From assembly GCA_033675265.1 (NCBI GenBank), contig JAUJYZ010000301.1, positions 1-64,000 of the forward strand: a stretch of 64,000 bases of DNA. Direction: 5' to 3'. The notes beneath the pieces are model-generated. The model worked only from the letters and a program-made list of their open reading frames with translations. It was not told the origin of the DNA and did no database searches. Positions 33,732 to 45,726 of this stretch are shown here, piece after piece (within the stretch, counting starts at the first letter, position 1; each line of letters starts with the position of its first letter). Source of the stretch: Actinostola sp. cb2023 (Eukaryota; Cnidaria; Anthozoa; Actiniaria; Actinostolidae). The position numbers and the translations under genes are program-made.

Positions 33732-35594
33732 CAGTACTGCTTAGAAGTATGTTAACATTTTATGCATGTAGTACACTCAAACTACACTCAAACTACACTC
33801 AGATTACACTCAAACTACACTCAACTTTTTGCTCATTACAAGCTTGACTGACTTTTACACGCAGCCGTTAATTTGCATTTCTGAAAGAAACGGCGAATGT
33901 CTAGAAATACACGTACGATGTTGCTGGTGTCATATTTATTGAAGTGTCTGAAACATTACATTTCCGTCTGAACCTTACCGTAAAGTAGAACATCATGCAA
34001 GCAAAATACTGTAAATAAAGCTTGAAGAAGCTTTGAGTTTCTTCACTTTACCATAAGCCGATAAATGACACAAAAAGTTTATCTAGAAACAACATTCATT
34101 CAGAACGTCTTTCCCACCAACTTTCAGTGTTATCAGTTCTAAAATCTAGGTTCATTAGCGTGCACGTGAGAATGTTATGTTTGAGACACTTGATTGACAC
34201 ATGTTGTGTTAGCACGTGAAACAAGTCTACGGGAACTTTAACCAACCCGCTCTTTTAACTGACAGTAAAATACATTCTTTTAATGGCGAATCTCCAAGAT
34301 ACGATGATTTCTTGTGAAGAGAACTTTACTATAAATCACATTTACCATATCATGTTGTCATAATGTCAGTATTTTCTCCTACAAAAGGCTTTAGAAACAA
34401 TGATTCAACAAGTTTGTTTACGATCATCAACTGCTGTTGTCATTGTCATGTTGTGGAGATGAAGTGCAAGGACGCTTCGTTCGTCGGTTGTTCGATTTCT
34501 TGTAAAGGATAGATATTAGGATAGATATTTATAATATATATATTTTTTAAGATTATATTTATATTTTTAGATTAGAAGGGCCATAAGTTTTTCAGCTCAA
34601 GCTGTAATATGTTTTTTCCCTTGTAAAATAAAGTTTATTATTATTATTATTATTTTTTTAAATTTAGATATAATTTAACACAAGTCAAAATACTACAAAA
34701 CTTCCCCTTGCTGTTTAAGCTAAACTAGACGCTCTTCTAGCGTGAAGTCGGGCTTCTAAATGAAATGTAACCTATTTGAACTAAATATAGATATTTTATA
34801 GTGCGATTGAAACAGTTTTTGGTTGCTCGTCGTTGCGTGACTCGAGCTCGATAGAACATGCTTTCCTTGCAATTTCAGTACTGCGAACTTTACAGTTATC
34901 AGTAAATGAAATGTAACCTATTTGAACTAAATATAGATATCGCAGTGCGATTAAAACAGAGCAATCTGATTTGTTTGTGAAGAAAGAGGCCAACTGATGT
35001 CTCGTGTTGAAGAAGCCATTCCTCTCGCCCCAATCCCCGCGCCAACAAACAAGGAACGCCTGTAATGTGACATGTCGATTTGAAGCCTAAGAAGACGAAC
35101 AAACTGCATTTTTAGAGTCGGGGCTTCCACAGGAAGCCCGACTAAAAAGAGTTAAGTTTCGTGCATGTATGTAAACTATAGACCCGAATACATGTCATAC
35201 GTTGGTGTGTTTGTTGTTTGCCGGCTTTGACTTCATGTTCAATGTCACGCTCGCTTCGATCGCACTGGACTATGAAATGTTCCTAATCATTTACAGTATT
35301 TATTTTTGAGAGACACATTGTATCGGGATTATAATTATTTTGGTTTTGAACCACGATTCTTGATAAAATTACACGTATATTACGAAGTAACATGAATGTC
35401 TCGTCGTCCAACAGTTTGGTCGCCGTTGGATTCAATTTATTTGCACTACACTCAAACTACACTCAGCCTGCGTGTAACGTAAACAAAAGACTGTATAACA
35501 AAGGCGAAACTACACTCAGACTACATGCAGATTACACTCAGATTACACGCAGACTCCACGCAAAACGATGTTAACATACTTCTAAGCAGTACTG
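33732..35594. mobile_element. TA-flanked element B, 1863 bp, with ACTACACTCAA repeats
   Basis: Ends CAGTACTGCTTAGAAGTATG and the complement ending at 35594; TA at 33730-33731 and 35595-35596. Subterminal repeats of ACTACACTCAA lie at 33775-33825 and 35447-35560. The core is an inverted relative of element A and of the split core repeat at 290/10088. Also contains an (ATT)n run near 34636-34652 and a GGGCTTCCACAGGAAGCCC palindrome near 35120. Non-coding. Confidence 0.9.
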
Positions 35595-35768
35595 TATGTG
35601 TTCCGTGTTCGATTCCCATTCGATGGTTTTTCTCTGGGTACTCTGGTTTTCCTCCCTCAGTAAAAACGAACTAGTGAGCTGAAAGTTGTATGCATGGAAT
35701 ATTAGAATGTAGTGGTAGTGTGTGTACAGTGTCTCCCAATTAGTGCGCAAGTGCTAAAATACAACATA

Positions 35769-36034
35769 CAGTCAATGTCATTAAGGTTCTCCACTTCGGA
35801 AAAGCACATTTACACCTTTACAAGTGCTGAAATACAACTCTCCACCTGAAATCTTCTGTATAAGGCCGCAGCATTCTTATGGCAGTATACTTCTACTGAA
35901 TCTATTGACTCTGGGTTCCACATGCGCAAAACGAATATATACACGTGATGCTGTGAATGTGTAAATTTAATTTGCAAATGCCTAAATTTATGTGCTTTAA
36001 TTTCCGAGGTGGACAACCTTAATGACATTGAGTG
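35769..36034. mobile_element. TA-flanked MITE, 266 bp, in intron 1
   Basis: Ends CAGTCAATGTCATTAAGGTT and near complement ending 36034 (one mismatch), with TA at 35767-35768 and 36035-36036. Non-coding. Confidence 0.8.
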
Positions 36035-36139
36035 TATTTGGGATAATGGTAAAGCATTGTGTCGGTTATGTTTCCTACAATGTTATTTGTGTGACTGTAT
36101 AAATCATTGCTGATCCACTCATTTGATGTTTTATTTTAG

Positions 36140-36198
36140 CCATTGTGTGTTAGACATAGTCCTGGTATTTCTCCAATCAAAGACAGACACGGTGATAG
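36140..36198 (+). CDS. fzr1: fizzy-related coding exon 2
   Basis: Acceptor TTTTATTTTAG before 36140, donor GTTAGT at 36199. Encodes PLCVRHSPGISPIKDRHGD and the first two bases of the C-box Arg codon. The second Ser-Pro block echoes that of exon 1. Phase 2 exit agrees with exon 3. Confidence 0.88.
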
Positions 36199-36230
36199 GT
36201 TAGTAGTTATACTGTTAGCGCCACCAAATA

Positions 36231-36333
36231 ACGATTGATCACATTTTGGTTTACTCACATGACCATTTGTACTGTAGATTTCCAAATGGTCACGTGAGTT
36301 AACCAAAATTCAAAATGCGATTGATCATCTTTT
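36231..36333. repeat. Hairpin repeat in intron 2
   Basis: TTGATCACATTTTGGTTTAC and ATGACCATTTG at the left pair with CAAATGGTCACGTGAGTTAA and the following AAATGCGATTGATCA at the right. It makes up much of this 253-bp intron and looks like a small MITE. Confidence 0.7.
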
Positions 36334-36451
36334 TGGCTGTGCTAACAGTTCAGTGATTTCGGTAGTACTATAAATATGGTCAGCTGATTGATTGGTGATA
36401 GCTGGTATTCCATATTTGTAATGCTCATTAATATATGGCTTGATTTCTTAG

Positions 36452-36567
36452 GTTCATCCCTAGCCGTATGGGATCATTCTGGCAAGGAAATCATAATTTT
36501 GTACAAGAAAATAATGATCCTAGTAGCCCAAAGAGTATTACTAGGGAGACTGGGACAGACACTAAAG
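36452..36567 (+). CDS. fzr1: fizzy-related coding exon 3 (C-box)
   Basis: Acceptor TTTCTTAG before 36452, donor GTTTGT at 36568 (weaker than usual). With exon 2 it completes DRFIPSR, the C-box by which Cdh1 docks on the APC/C, followed by MGSFWQGNHNFVQEN, like the RAGANWSVNFHRINEN region of vertebrate Cdh1. The rest is a Ser/Thr-rich linker. Exit phase 1 fits exon 4. Confidence 0.92.
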
Positions 36568-36632
36568 GTTTGTAACACTGCTTAGATTAATAACCATTGA
36601 CCAATGATATTGGTGTTGTTCACAGGTTGCTA

Positions 36633-37789
36633 CAGTACCGCTCAAAAGTAACTTACCAGGTCTCGTATCGTTTCTCGCGATACGAGTTTATCGTCTCGCG
36701 ATATACGAGTTTGTCGTCTCGCGATACGAGTTTATCGTATCGCGATACGAGTTTATCGTATCGCGATACGAGTTTATCGTATCGCGATACGAGTTTATCG
36801 ACTGGTGATGCAAGTTTCTCGTATCGCAATACGATAAACTCGTATCGCGATACGATAAACTCGCATCACAATGCTTAATCTGCAATGTACATTTTTGCAA
36901 GGTCATTCTGTTCTACAAGCATTATCACAAGGCTAATTCAACTTTTATAAGGTAATCAATTATAAACAGGCAACGCTTCAGTGTTTGTTTTTACGCCGTT
37001 ATCTTTTCAATCTTAATTAAAACATAAAGTGCCACTGCTGGTGCACGTGAGAATGTTGCTTTGACGTGTTGTTTTTATTGCTCTCATTTGCATTATCTCA
37101 GTTTAAAACAACACGTTATGGTCCGTTATCAGTTTCTTACTTCAAGTCAGATGAATTATATAACTGGTTTCATATAAATAGATATTTCGCTTCAAACTTT
37201 ACTCTTTTTGGGAGTTGTAATAAAGATCCATGGGATAGCTGTTAAAGCACAGGCATACCATCGCAACTCAATTGATTTCTCCGAGTCCGGGCCTGAGGGC
37301 GCTTGGGCTCCCTGTGCTATTCATCAAATTCTTCGACATGAGTTACTATTTCGCTTCTAAAATGTTTATTCTATAATATTGAGCTCTAAATAGACCTAAC
37401 ACATACAGTTTGGTAGTTGTTTGAATGTCGAATGGTGTTTAATTCACTAAAGGAGCCGTATTTAACGTGTTTTGGAGCGAATTTTTACTGATACTCAAAA
37501 TATATTTTCCGAATGAAAGCCGTTGCGTGACTTCCGCCTCAGCTTTATTCACTCAATTTACAAACAACACACAAGGTTCTCGGCAATGAATCATAGTACT
37601 AACGGTTTGAATCTTGTATCGAGGATAATGTGCATGTACAGTTGTATAAGCCATACGAGTTTATCGTCTCGCGATACGAGTTTATCGTCTCGCGATACAA
37701 GTTTATCGTCTCGCGATACGAGTTTATCGTCTCGCGATACGAGTTTATCACATCGCGAGAGCCTGGTAAGTTACTTTTGAGCGGTACTG
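36633..37789. mobile_element. TA-flanked element C, 1157 bp, with 21-bp repeats
   Basis: Ends CAGTACCGCTCAAAAGTAAC and complement ending 37789; TA at 36631-36632 and 37790-37791. Subterminal 21-bp units (ACGAGTTTATCGTCTCGCGA plus T) occur at 36680-36860, with two inverted, and at 37653-37760. The core shares GTGCACGTGAGAATGTT with element B. Lies in intron 3. Confidence 0.9.
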
Positions 37790-38242
37790 TATGATCGATC
37801 CCCAGTTCATTTCTTATTTAAAGACTCTCCATCGACCAACATGCTTTGCAGGCGTTTGTTATTGTTTTGATTGCGTTGACTTGACTCATCTTCGTCTGGA
37901 TGAAAGCTTAGTAAGCTTTGAATTCCATTACCTCTTTCTTCTGGGCGGTTAGCTGGACTGAGTTAGGAGCTGAAAAAAGCATTATTTATTGGACATTTAA
38001 TTTGAGATCGAAAATACATGTATCGCCAGAAATTCAGGGTCAGCACAGAACCAATATTACTGCAGCAAAATTTCAGCAAATTCACTATCCATCAGTTTGG
38101 AACTAACCTTGACTATTTGTTCTACTTCTCCACTGTTCTCGGAGAGATTCACTTAATAGGTATATCACTGGTCTTTTGAGCTTACCTCATGTAGGTTTGG
38201 CCGCCATCTTGACTAGATTCTAAGATAATCGGCTCTTATTAA

Positions 38243-41200
38243 GGTATCAGGGTACCCCAAACGACCATCATGCACGCAACACGCTCTAGCGCGTACTCGT
38301 TACGTTAAAACCTCTATAAAGTACATTAACACAGGCCAAAAGCAATATGGAGAGAACCAAATCAATATGGAGATAAAAGCTTACTAGTCTTACTCTAAGA
38401 ATTACCAACTCTTAGCCAATCAGCATCTTTCATTTTGAGACATGTTTGACCTCAGTAACATTACCGTAAATCAACGAATGGCTCATGACCTTTGTGGTAA
38501 GAATTACCACTAGCAGTAATGTTACCACTAGAGGACGCCACATGTTTACAAGATATTGTTTCAAATGAGTAGAACAATGCACGAAACGTAAACGATATCA
38601 CTAAAATAGCACAGGAATTCAAACTAAGTCGATTTTGGCGTAAAAATCAAATATCGTGGATTTGCTCTTCTCTCCGCTGCGGTTTTACGTTAATTGCCGT
38701 TACCAAGAACGTTTCCGTTTATCTGTCATTACACTGACAAACCAAACATGCAGGTCTGATAATCATGTAAATGTTGATAAAAAGAAATATTTGCAAGTCA
38801 TATCGATCGAATATGTTTATTCCAACAAATGTGTTTGCATATACACATTTGCATACATACTTAACGATTTAATTTCAAAAATTATTATCAGAAACGAAGA
38901 AACGTAAATCGATCCCCGCGCCATTTATTTTCGCGCCATTTTAGTTATTTTGGTAATTTTAATACATGGAAAATTAATCATAAAATTTTAACGATAAGCG
39001 ATTTATTCTTTGAACATTCGAGTTCCGTCAATGCTCTAGTCACTTTTACTAATGTACGTACCTACCGCCGATTAATCGAAATGTTCGTTCCAAAATATTG
39101 TGCACGTGGACCTCCTTGTGAACGTCTAACAAGTACACCAAATTAAGATGCTTTATTCCATGTAAGAGTTTTAGAGATACAAATACCTTGCTGCTTTTCA
39201 AATCGTCTTTTTCTCCATCTGCAACACGTGCTCGATGAAAAGTACGTATGTGTTTGTTATTAAATACATCTAGTTGACTTTCACTGGAAAACTTGGCTCT
39301 TCATTCCAAAGGCACAACAAAAACATCGACTTAAAGAGCGATATCATTATACGACCAGCAATAATTATTTCAAGGAATGATTAAAACACTTAAATTGGCG
39401 CTTTGTGTGTTGCCACATAAACCATATGCATAAACCATCTCAAGTCAGTCCGTATTGCAGTGTCGAATTTCACATTTACCCGTGCAGTGTGTCACGCTCG
39501 ATGTCATGAAGTTAATATATTTTGTGTCTCATACCTGAAATAATGTTTCCATGTGCCCAGAATCTTTCTTATTCAATAATCGGTTAAGTTCCTATATTTC
39601 TGTACTACTTAGTACCATTATTAGTCGATTTTGTCACCAACGCAAATTAAGACGGTGTCACGCGGCTAGTGTTTGTCGAAAGTATAAAGTAAGCCTTACT
39701 GTGAAGACATCTTCTTATTGGATGCTTTGTAGTAAGGTTACTACTAAATCCGTATCTGTTTGTTCCCTTCGATCTGACAAGAGTAACTATGTATATTCCA
39801 ATCTAAATAATTATTTTATTAGTCTTCGTGCGATGCTATTTCCTATATCGTTACATTTATGCACAGTGGAAGGCAAATTGTCTTTATTCTGCCGACACGC
39901 CTGGTAACATTACTTTAAAAGCGTGCTTGTACCGAGATGCGCTTTGAAAACGATTGCCAGTAGCGCTCTGAAGGAAAGACGTTAAGCATTGTAGGTTAGA
40001 ACAGGTATATCAGTCGCAATAAAGAGCTCAAGGTTTTTGTCATTAGTAGTGATAGTTGAAGTATTTACACACTTGCAGCATTTTAGTAGACTATGCTTGA
40101 AGTAACCGTTTTACTGGTCTTTAGTAATTCTTACTGTCAAGACCTTTTCTGATTCGACGGTCGACAGTAACATTACCCAACTTGAAAGCTAATTAATATC
40201 GGTAAGCGAAACAAAATGGTGACTATTTATTATTCTCGGCATTTATTAGAGAAATTGGTGGATTATATTCTGAAATATCTCAAGGATCGTAGCGTTCGAA
40301 GAAAAAAGTGTTCTGCAATCCTTGCAATCGTTTTCAAAGCGCATCTCGGTACAAGCACGCTTTTAAAGTAATGTTACCAGGCGTGTCGGCAGAATAAAGA
40401 CAATTTGCCTTCCACTGTGCATAAATGTAACGATATAGGAAATAGCATCGCACGAAGACTAATAAAATAATTATTTAGATTGGAATATACATAGTTACTC
40501 TTGTCAGATCGAAGGGAACAAACAGATACGGATTTAGTAGTAACCTTACTACAAAGCATCCAATAAGAAGATGTCTTCACAGTAAGGCTGACTTTATACT
40601 TTCGACAAACACTAGCCGCGTGACACCGTCTTAATTTGCGTTGGTGACAAAATCGACTAATAATGGTACTAAGTAGTACAGAAATATAGGAACTTAACCG
40701 ATTATTGAATAAGAAAGATTCTGGGCACATGGAAACATTATTTCAGGTATGAGACACAAAAATATATTAACTTCATGACATCGAGCGTGACACACTGCAC
40801 GGGTAAATGTGAAATTCGACACTGCAATACGGACTGACTTGAGATGGTTTATGCATATGGTTTATGTGGCAACACACAAAGCGCCAATTTAAGTGTTTTA
40901 ATCATTCCTTGAAATAATTATTGCTGGTCGTATAATGATATCGCTCTTTAAGTCGATGTTTTTGTTGTGCCTTTGGAATGAAGAGCCAAGTTTTCCAGTG
41001 AAAGTCAACTAGATGTATTTAATAACAAACACATACGTACTTTTCATCGAGCACGTGTTGCAGATGGAGAAAAAGACGATTTGAAAAGCAGCAAGGTATT
41101 TGTATCTCTAAAACTCTTACATGGAATAAAGCATCTTAATTTGGTGTACTTGTTAGACGTTCACAAGGAGGTCCACGTGCACAATATTTTGGAACGAACA

Positions 41201-42910
41201 TTTCGATTAATCGGCGGTAGGTACGTACATTAGTAAAAGTGACTAGAGCATTGACGGAACTCGAATGTTCAAAGAATAAATCGCTTATCGTTAAAATTTT
41301 ATGATTAATTTTCCATGTATTAAAATTACCAAAATAACTAAAATGGCGCGAAAATAAATGGCGCGGGGATCGATTTACGTTTCTTCGTTTCTGATAATAA
41401 TTTTTGAAATTAAATCGTTAAGTATGCAAATGTTTATATGCAAACACATTTGTTGGAATAAACATATTCGATCGATATGACTTGCAAATATTTCTTTTTA
41501 TCAACATTTACATGATTATCAGACCTGCATGTTTAGTTTGTCAGTGTAATGACAGATAAACGGAAACGTTCTTGGTAACGGCAATTAACGTAAAACCGCA
41601 GCGGAGAGAAGAGCAAATCCACGATATTTGATTTTTACGCCAAAATCGACTTAGCTTGAATTCCTGTGCTATTTTAGTGATATCGTTTACGTTTCGTGCA
41701 TTGTTCTACTCATTTGAAACAATATCTTGTAAACATGTGGCGTCCTCTAGTGGTAACATTACTGCTAGTGGTAATTCTTACCACAAAGGTCATGAGCCAT
41801 TGGTTGATTTACGGTAATGTTACTGAGGTCAAACTCGTCTCAAAATGAAAGATGCTGATTGGCTAAGAGCTGGTAATTCTTAGAGTAAGACTAGTAAGCT
41901 TTTATCTCCATATTGATTTGGTTCTCTCCATATTGCTTTTGGCCTGTGTTGACATACATTTTCTGAAAGCTGAATATATGCAGAATTCAATAAAACAATT
42001 AGTTTTTAGAACAAAAACAGTATATTTGAAATAGGTAAAAAAGTTCAGATTTTCACATCACTATCATCGCCGAGGTCCCATACAGCCGCAATTTATCGGA
42101 AATCCTCGACTAATATCTTTATAAGCTCATGAGATATAGCTTACAAAAAAGGTGTCTCCGTTTATCAATAAATTAACCCATTGCGTTTTTATACGGTCTT
42201 AAACTTCGAGCTCTGCAAAAACTGGAAAACACTTTACAAAACAAGTTATACCGGTAACTTTCGAAGGAAATTGAATATTAAAATTTGGAGACACCTTTTT
42301 GAAGACTATTTATTTGACAAAGTGTCTACCAAATTTCAGCTAAATCGAATAAAATCCCTTTGACCCGGAACTCAAAATGTGCGCTTGATTCATGGCTATT
42401 TTGTTTCTGAAATAAAGGCAAAAGAGTTTTCAAGTCAAGTGGCGCCTTTGTTTACACATGCGTCCATAATCCACCACAAGTATGTGATCCAATACCTGAT
42501 GACATACATGTATGAATGGCATTCAAAAGAAGATCGCCTTACAGTACGTAACACAACGTGGCAGGAAAACAAAGTTACTGCTGGCGGAAAATACGAGCAT
42601 TTTGACCGTGAGTGGTTTGGCATCGTTATTCAAGGATATTTTGAGTGAGCAGTTACGATTTTTGGATACTTTCTTCGCATCTGAATCTCTGTCGAAAGTC
42701 TGTTGCGTGAGTGTTGTTGACAGCTTGCTTGTCAACATCTTTTTGCATCAAATGAAACCAAAAAATTCGTTTTTTGATTCTAACTTTTTAGGGGAAAAAT
42801 ATTTTTAAATTCTGTTTTTTGGAGATGATAGATAATATTCAATTAGATTTGATTGTCAAAAAAAATTCAAAACCGGTGGTTTGAAAGGTTTTTTGGGATA
42901 CCCTGATACC
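38243..42910. mobile_element. TTAA-flanked element, 4.7 kb, Kolobok-like ends
   Basis: Ends GGTATCAGGGTACCCCAAA and GGGATACCCTGATACC. TTAA lies at 38239-38242; on the right the TTAA reads T-TA then a TA MITE then TA-A, showing that the MITE landed inside the duplicated TTAA. The uninterrupted relative at about 48592 has a single TTAA. It holds a 3.6-kb foldback and about 960 bp (41951-42910) without clear coding. No transposase. Confidence 0.85.
38328..41950. repeat. Long foldback, two 1.63-kb arms
   Basis: Arms 38328-39957 and 40324-41950 are nearly identical inverted copies around a 366-bp spacer. Ends read AACACAGGCCAAAAGCAATA. An identical 118-residue frame occurs in each arm but has no recognisable domain and is taken as chance. 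E2F-like CGCGCCATTT words occur in both arms. Confidence 0.9.
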
Positions 42911-42913
42911 TTA

Positions 42914-43193
42914 CAGCGAAAATCCTTGTATCGCGACCTTTCGTTTTGAAAACTTCAGTTGGATTTTGGGTTTTTCTGTTCCGACAATCACTATATATGT
43001 CCATTTCTTGAGTACAAAGTTAACTCAGCATAAACATCATTAATTAAAGTACTAAATAGTGACATTTCTATTGTTTTGTATTGTATTTAGTACTAATTAG
43101 TGCAAAAAATATATTATTTGGCGGAACAGAAAAACCCAAAATCCAGCTGAAGTTTATACAAAACGAAAGGTCGCGATACAAGGATTTTCGCAG
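42914..43193. mobile_element. TA-flanked MITE, 280 bp
   Basis: Ends CAGCGAAAATCCTTGTATCG and near complement with arms of about 70 bp. TA at 42912-42913 and 43194-43195 is the middle of the TTAA that bounded the older element. Confidence 0.85.
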
Positions 43194-43436
43194 TAACAGG
43201 CTGGATCTCCCACTCAAAACCATTATTTCAAACAAATAGAAGAATCAAAGCTTATAGACAATACTTTAGAGAATGTTCTTTGAGAACGAAAGTGATAAGA
43301 ACTTCACAGATGAAGTGGATTCGAAAACATTATAACTTGATACCTTCCATACCGAGAAAAGGATGAATTGCGTATCATACGAAATTACGATGAGCGCCCG
43401 CAAAGCATGTCGGTCGACGGAGAGTCTTTAATTGGT

Positions 43437-44525
43437 TAGAATGAAGTCATGTCTACTATTATAGTCTGTAGTACATGTAGGGTAGATACTCAGTGTATTG
43501 GTTCTTTGTGTTTGAATAAAGTCATGTCTACTATGATCATAGTTTGTAGTACATGTAGTGTAGATACTCAGTGTATTGGTTCTTTGTGTTAGAATAAAGT
43601 CATGTCTACTATGATCATAGTCTGTAGTACATGTAGTGTAGATACTCAGTGTATTGGTTCTTTGTGTTAGAATAAAGTCATGTCTACTATGATCATAGTC
43701 TGTAGTACATGTAGTGTAGATACTCAGTGTATTGGTTCTTTGTGTTTGAATAAAGTCATGTCTACTATGATCATAGTCTGTAGTACATGTAGGGTAGATA
43801 CTCAGTGTATTGGTTCTTTGTGTTTGAATAAAGTCATGTCTACTATGATCATAGTCTGTAGTACATGTAGGGTAGATACTCAGTGTATTGGTTCTTTGTG
43901 TTAGAATAAAGTCATGTCTACTATGATCATAGTCTGTAGTACATGTAGTGTAGATACTCAGTGTATTGGTTCTTTGTGTTTGAATAAAATCATGTCTACT
44001 ATGATCATAGTCTGTAGTGCATGTAGTGTAGATACTCAGTGTATTGGTTCTTTGTGTTAGAATAAAGTCATGTCTACTATGATCATAGTCTGTAGTACAT
44101 GTAGTGTAGATACTCAGTGTATTGGTTCTTTGTGTTTGAATAAAGTCATGTCTACTATGATCATAGTTTGTAGTACATGTAGTGTAGATACTCAGTGTAT
44201 TGGTTCTTTGTGTTAGAATAAAGTCATGTCTACTATGATCATAGTCTGTAGTACATGTAGTGTAGATACTCAGTGTATTGGTTCTTTGTGTTAGAATAAA
44301 GTCATGTCTACTATGATCATAGTCTGTAGTACATGTAGTGTAGATACTCAGTGTATTGGTTCTTTGTGTTAGAATAAAGTCATGTCTACTATGATCATAG
44401 TCTGTAGTACATGTAGTGTAGATACTCAGTGTATTGGTTCTTTGTGTTTGAATAAAGTCATGTCTACTATTTATAGTCTGTAGTATATGTGTAGGGTAGA
44501 TACAGTCATGTACTAAGTGTATTGG
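43437..44525 (+). repeat. 78-bp satellite abutting fizzy-related exon 4
   Basis: CATGTCTACT recurs at 43449, 43523 and then every 78 bp to 44459, giving 14 copies. Each unit contains TGTATTGGTTCTTTGTGTT, the same pyrimidine-rich sequence that ends in the true splice acceptor TTCTAG at 44540. Seven of thirteen internal units read GTGTTAGAAT, a potential AG acceptor; six read GTGTTTGAAT. Because 78 is a multiple of 3, a 410-residue repetitive frame exists on the minus strand, judged spurious. Confidence 0.95.
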
Positions 44526-44540
44526 TTCTTTGTGTTCTAG

Positions 44541-44605
44541 AGGGTATAGCTTATCAGTGTCTACTAAAGAATGAATTGTTAGGAGCAGGAATAGAAGATC
44601 TAAAG
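44541..44605 (+). CDS. fzr1: fizzy-related coding exon 4
   Basis: Acceptor TTTGTGTTCTAG before 44541, donor GTACAT at 44606. Encodes (E)GIAYQCLLKNELLGAGIEDLK, aligned with DGLAYSALLKNELLGAGIEKV of vertebrate Cdh1. Entry phase matches exon 3 and it exits in phase 0. Confidence 0.93.
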
Positions 44606-45726
44606 GTACATTATCAGTGAGAATACTAAGTCTTACATTAAGTCTTACAGTTGTTTTCACATTACTTTACCGCGCCATTTTGCGAAGTTGGTTGTGAAAT
44701 TCCGAAGTACGTTGTGTAGTTCGCAACTACGTTGCCAATTAGTCAATCAACTTGCGAAGTTCAATAGCTAGTTCCCAACTTGCTTGCGACAGAACTTCAG
44801 AACTTCGATCAAACACGAAGTTTGAGAATCTTGACAGAACTCGAAAATTGTACTACTATTTGCAATCAACTGTATAACGTAAACTATTTTGATGGTTGTT
44901 CGTTTCTAGTTTCAAACCGCCGCGGCAGCTTCGTTTGACATCGGATTTTCGACGTTTGACAGGTCTATTATTAGCATTTTGGCATGGGAAACTACACGTT
45001 TAGAACTTATTTCAGCTTTTAGTATTAGTCAGGGCTTGTTGTTTGATGCGCGGATGCGGAACCGCATAATTTGGCTTGCTTCGCATAATCTGGCAATTCT
45101 CGCATAATTTGGAGAAATTTGGAGAAAATCATAAAACTGGTATCTATTTTCACTATTTCTCAAAGATTCTTCACTAATTAATCAAAGTTATCAGTAGATT
45201 TCCTTCGATTCCTAGATTCCTAAATCGTCGAAATGTACGATTCACACTGGAATGACAAGCCGTTCTATGTTAAAAACCGTGGGGGCTAGTCTCCTCCGCA
45301 GGCAACGCCGAAAAGCGAGGCCGAAGGCCGAGAATGGGATCCCTGTGCGAGGCCGAAGGCCGAGAGGGACTGAGCCCCTAGGAAAGAAAAGAAGGAGTTG
45401 CCTGCCAAATCCAGACAAGGTTATGTCTTTCTGCGCAAGTGACCATGTGCATGTAAATCCAATTCGTGTAGGGGACAGTGGGGGAATTGTGTGCGATAAA
45501 AATGATTATTACCAGGACGTGAATGTTTGTCAACGTCTAGTGACAGCATATTGATTCAAGCACTCGAACTCACCAAAAACTCATCCAGATTTCTTCCTCT
45601 GGTCCAGAAAACTCCAATAATTTCGGAGCTTCTAGTTTCGAAGCTGACCTAATTTTTTTTGAGATCTTTAACTGGTCTACATTCCATCGAGCAAGAGTTC
45701 AACGGTCGAAGTTTGTACGGATGTCC

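Larger units (their letters stand above)
33571..35660 (+). repeat. tRNA-derived SINE split by tandem repeat and element B
   Basis: An A-box-like GGTGGTCGAGTGGTGAGAGC (33581) and a B-box-like GTGTTCGATTCCC (35606) followed by CTGGGTACTCTGGTTTTCCT are the two halves of a tRNA-related SINE. Between them lie a 23-bp array and the TA element B. The SINE sits in intron 1. Confidence 0.7.
37822..43427. mobile_element. TTAA MITE copy 1, split by later insertions
   Basis: Ends AGACTCTCCATCGACCAACA and near complement, flanked by TTAA (37818-37821, 43428-43431). Its two halves (37822-38242 and 43196-43427) together equal the inverse of the uninterrupted copy at 48355-49013. The interruption is the TTAA element at 38243 plus the TA MITE at 42914. 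Confidence 0.9.

Noticed and set aside
39551..40730. Identical 118-residue frames in both foldback arms
   Set aside because: Identity follows from the inverted repeat. No domain, no initiation context and no relatives among known families that I recognise.
43428..44660. 410-residue repetitive open frame on the minus strand
   Set aside because: The repeat period (78 bp) is a multiple of 3, so any stop-free unit stays open. It runs antisense over fizzy-related exon 4 and its content is fully explained by the satellite.
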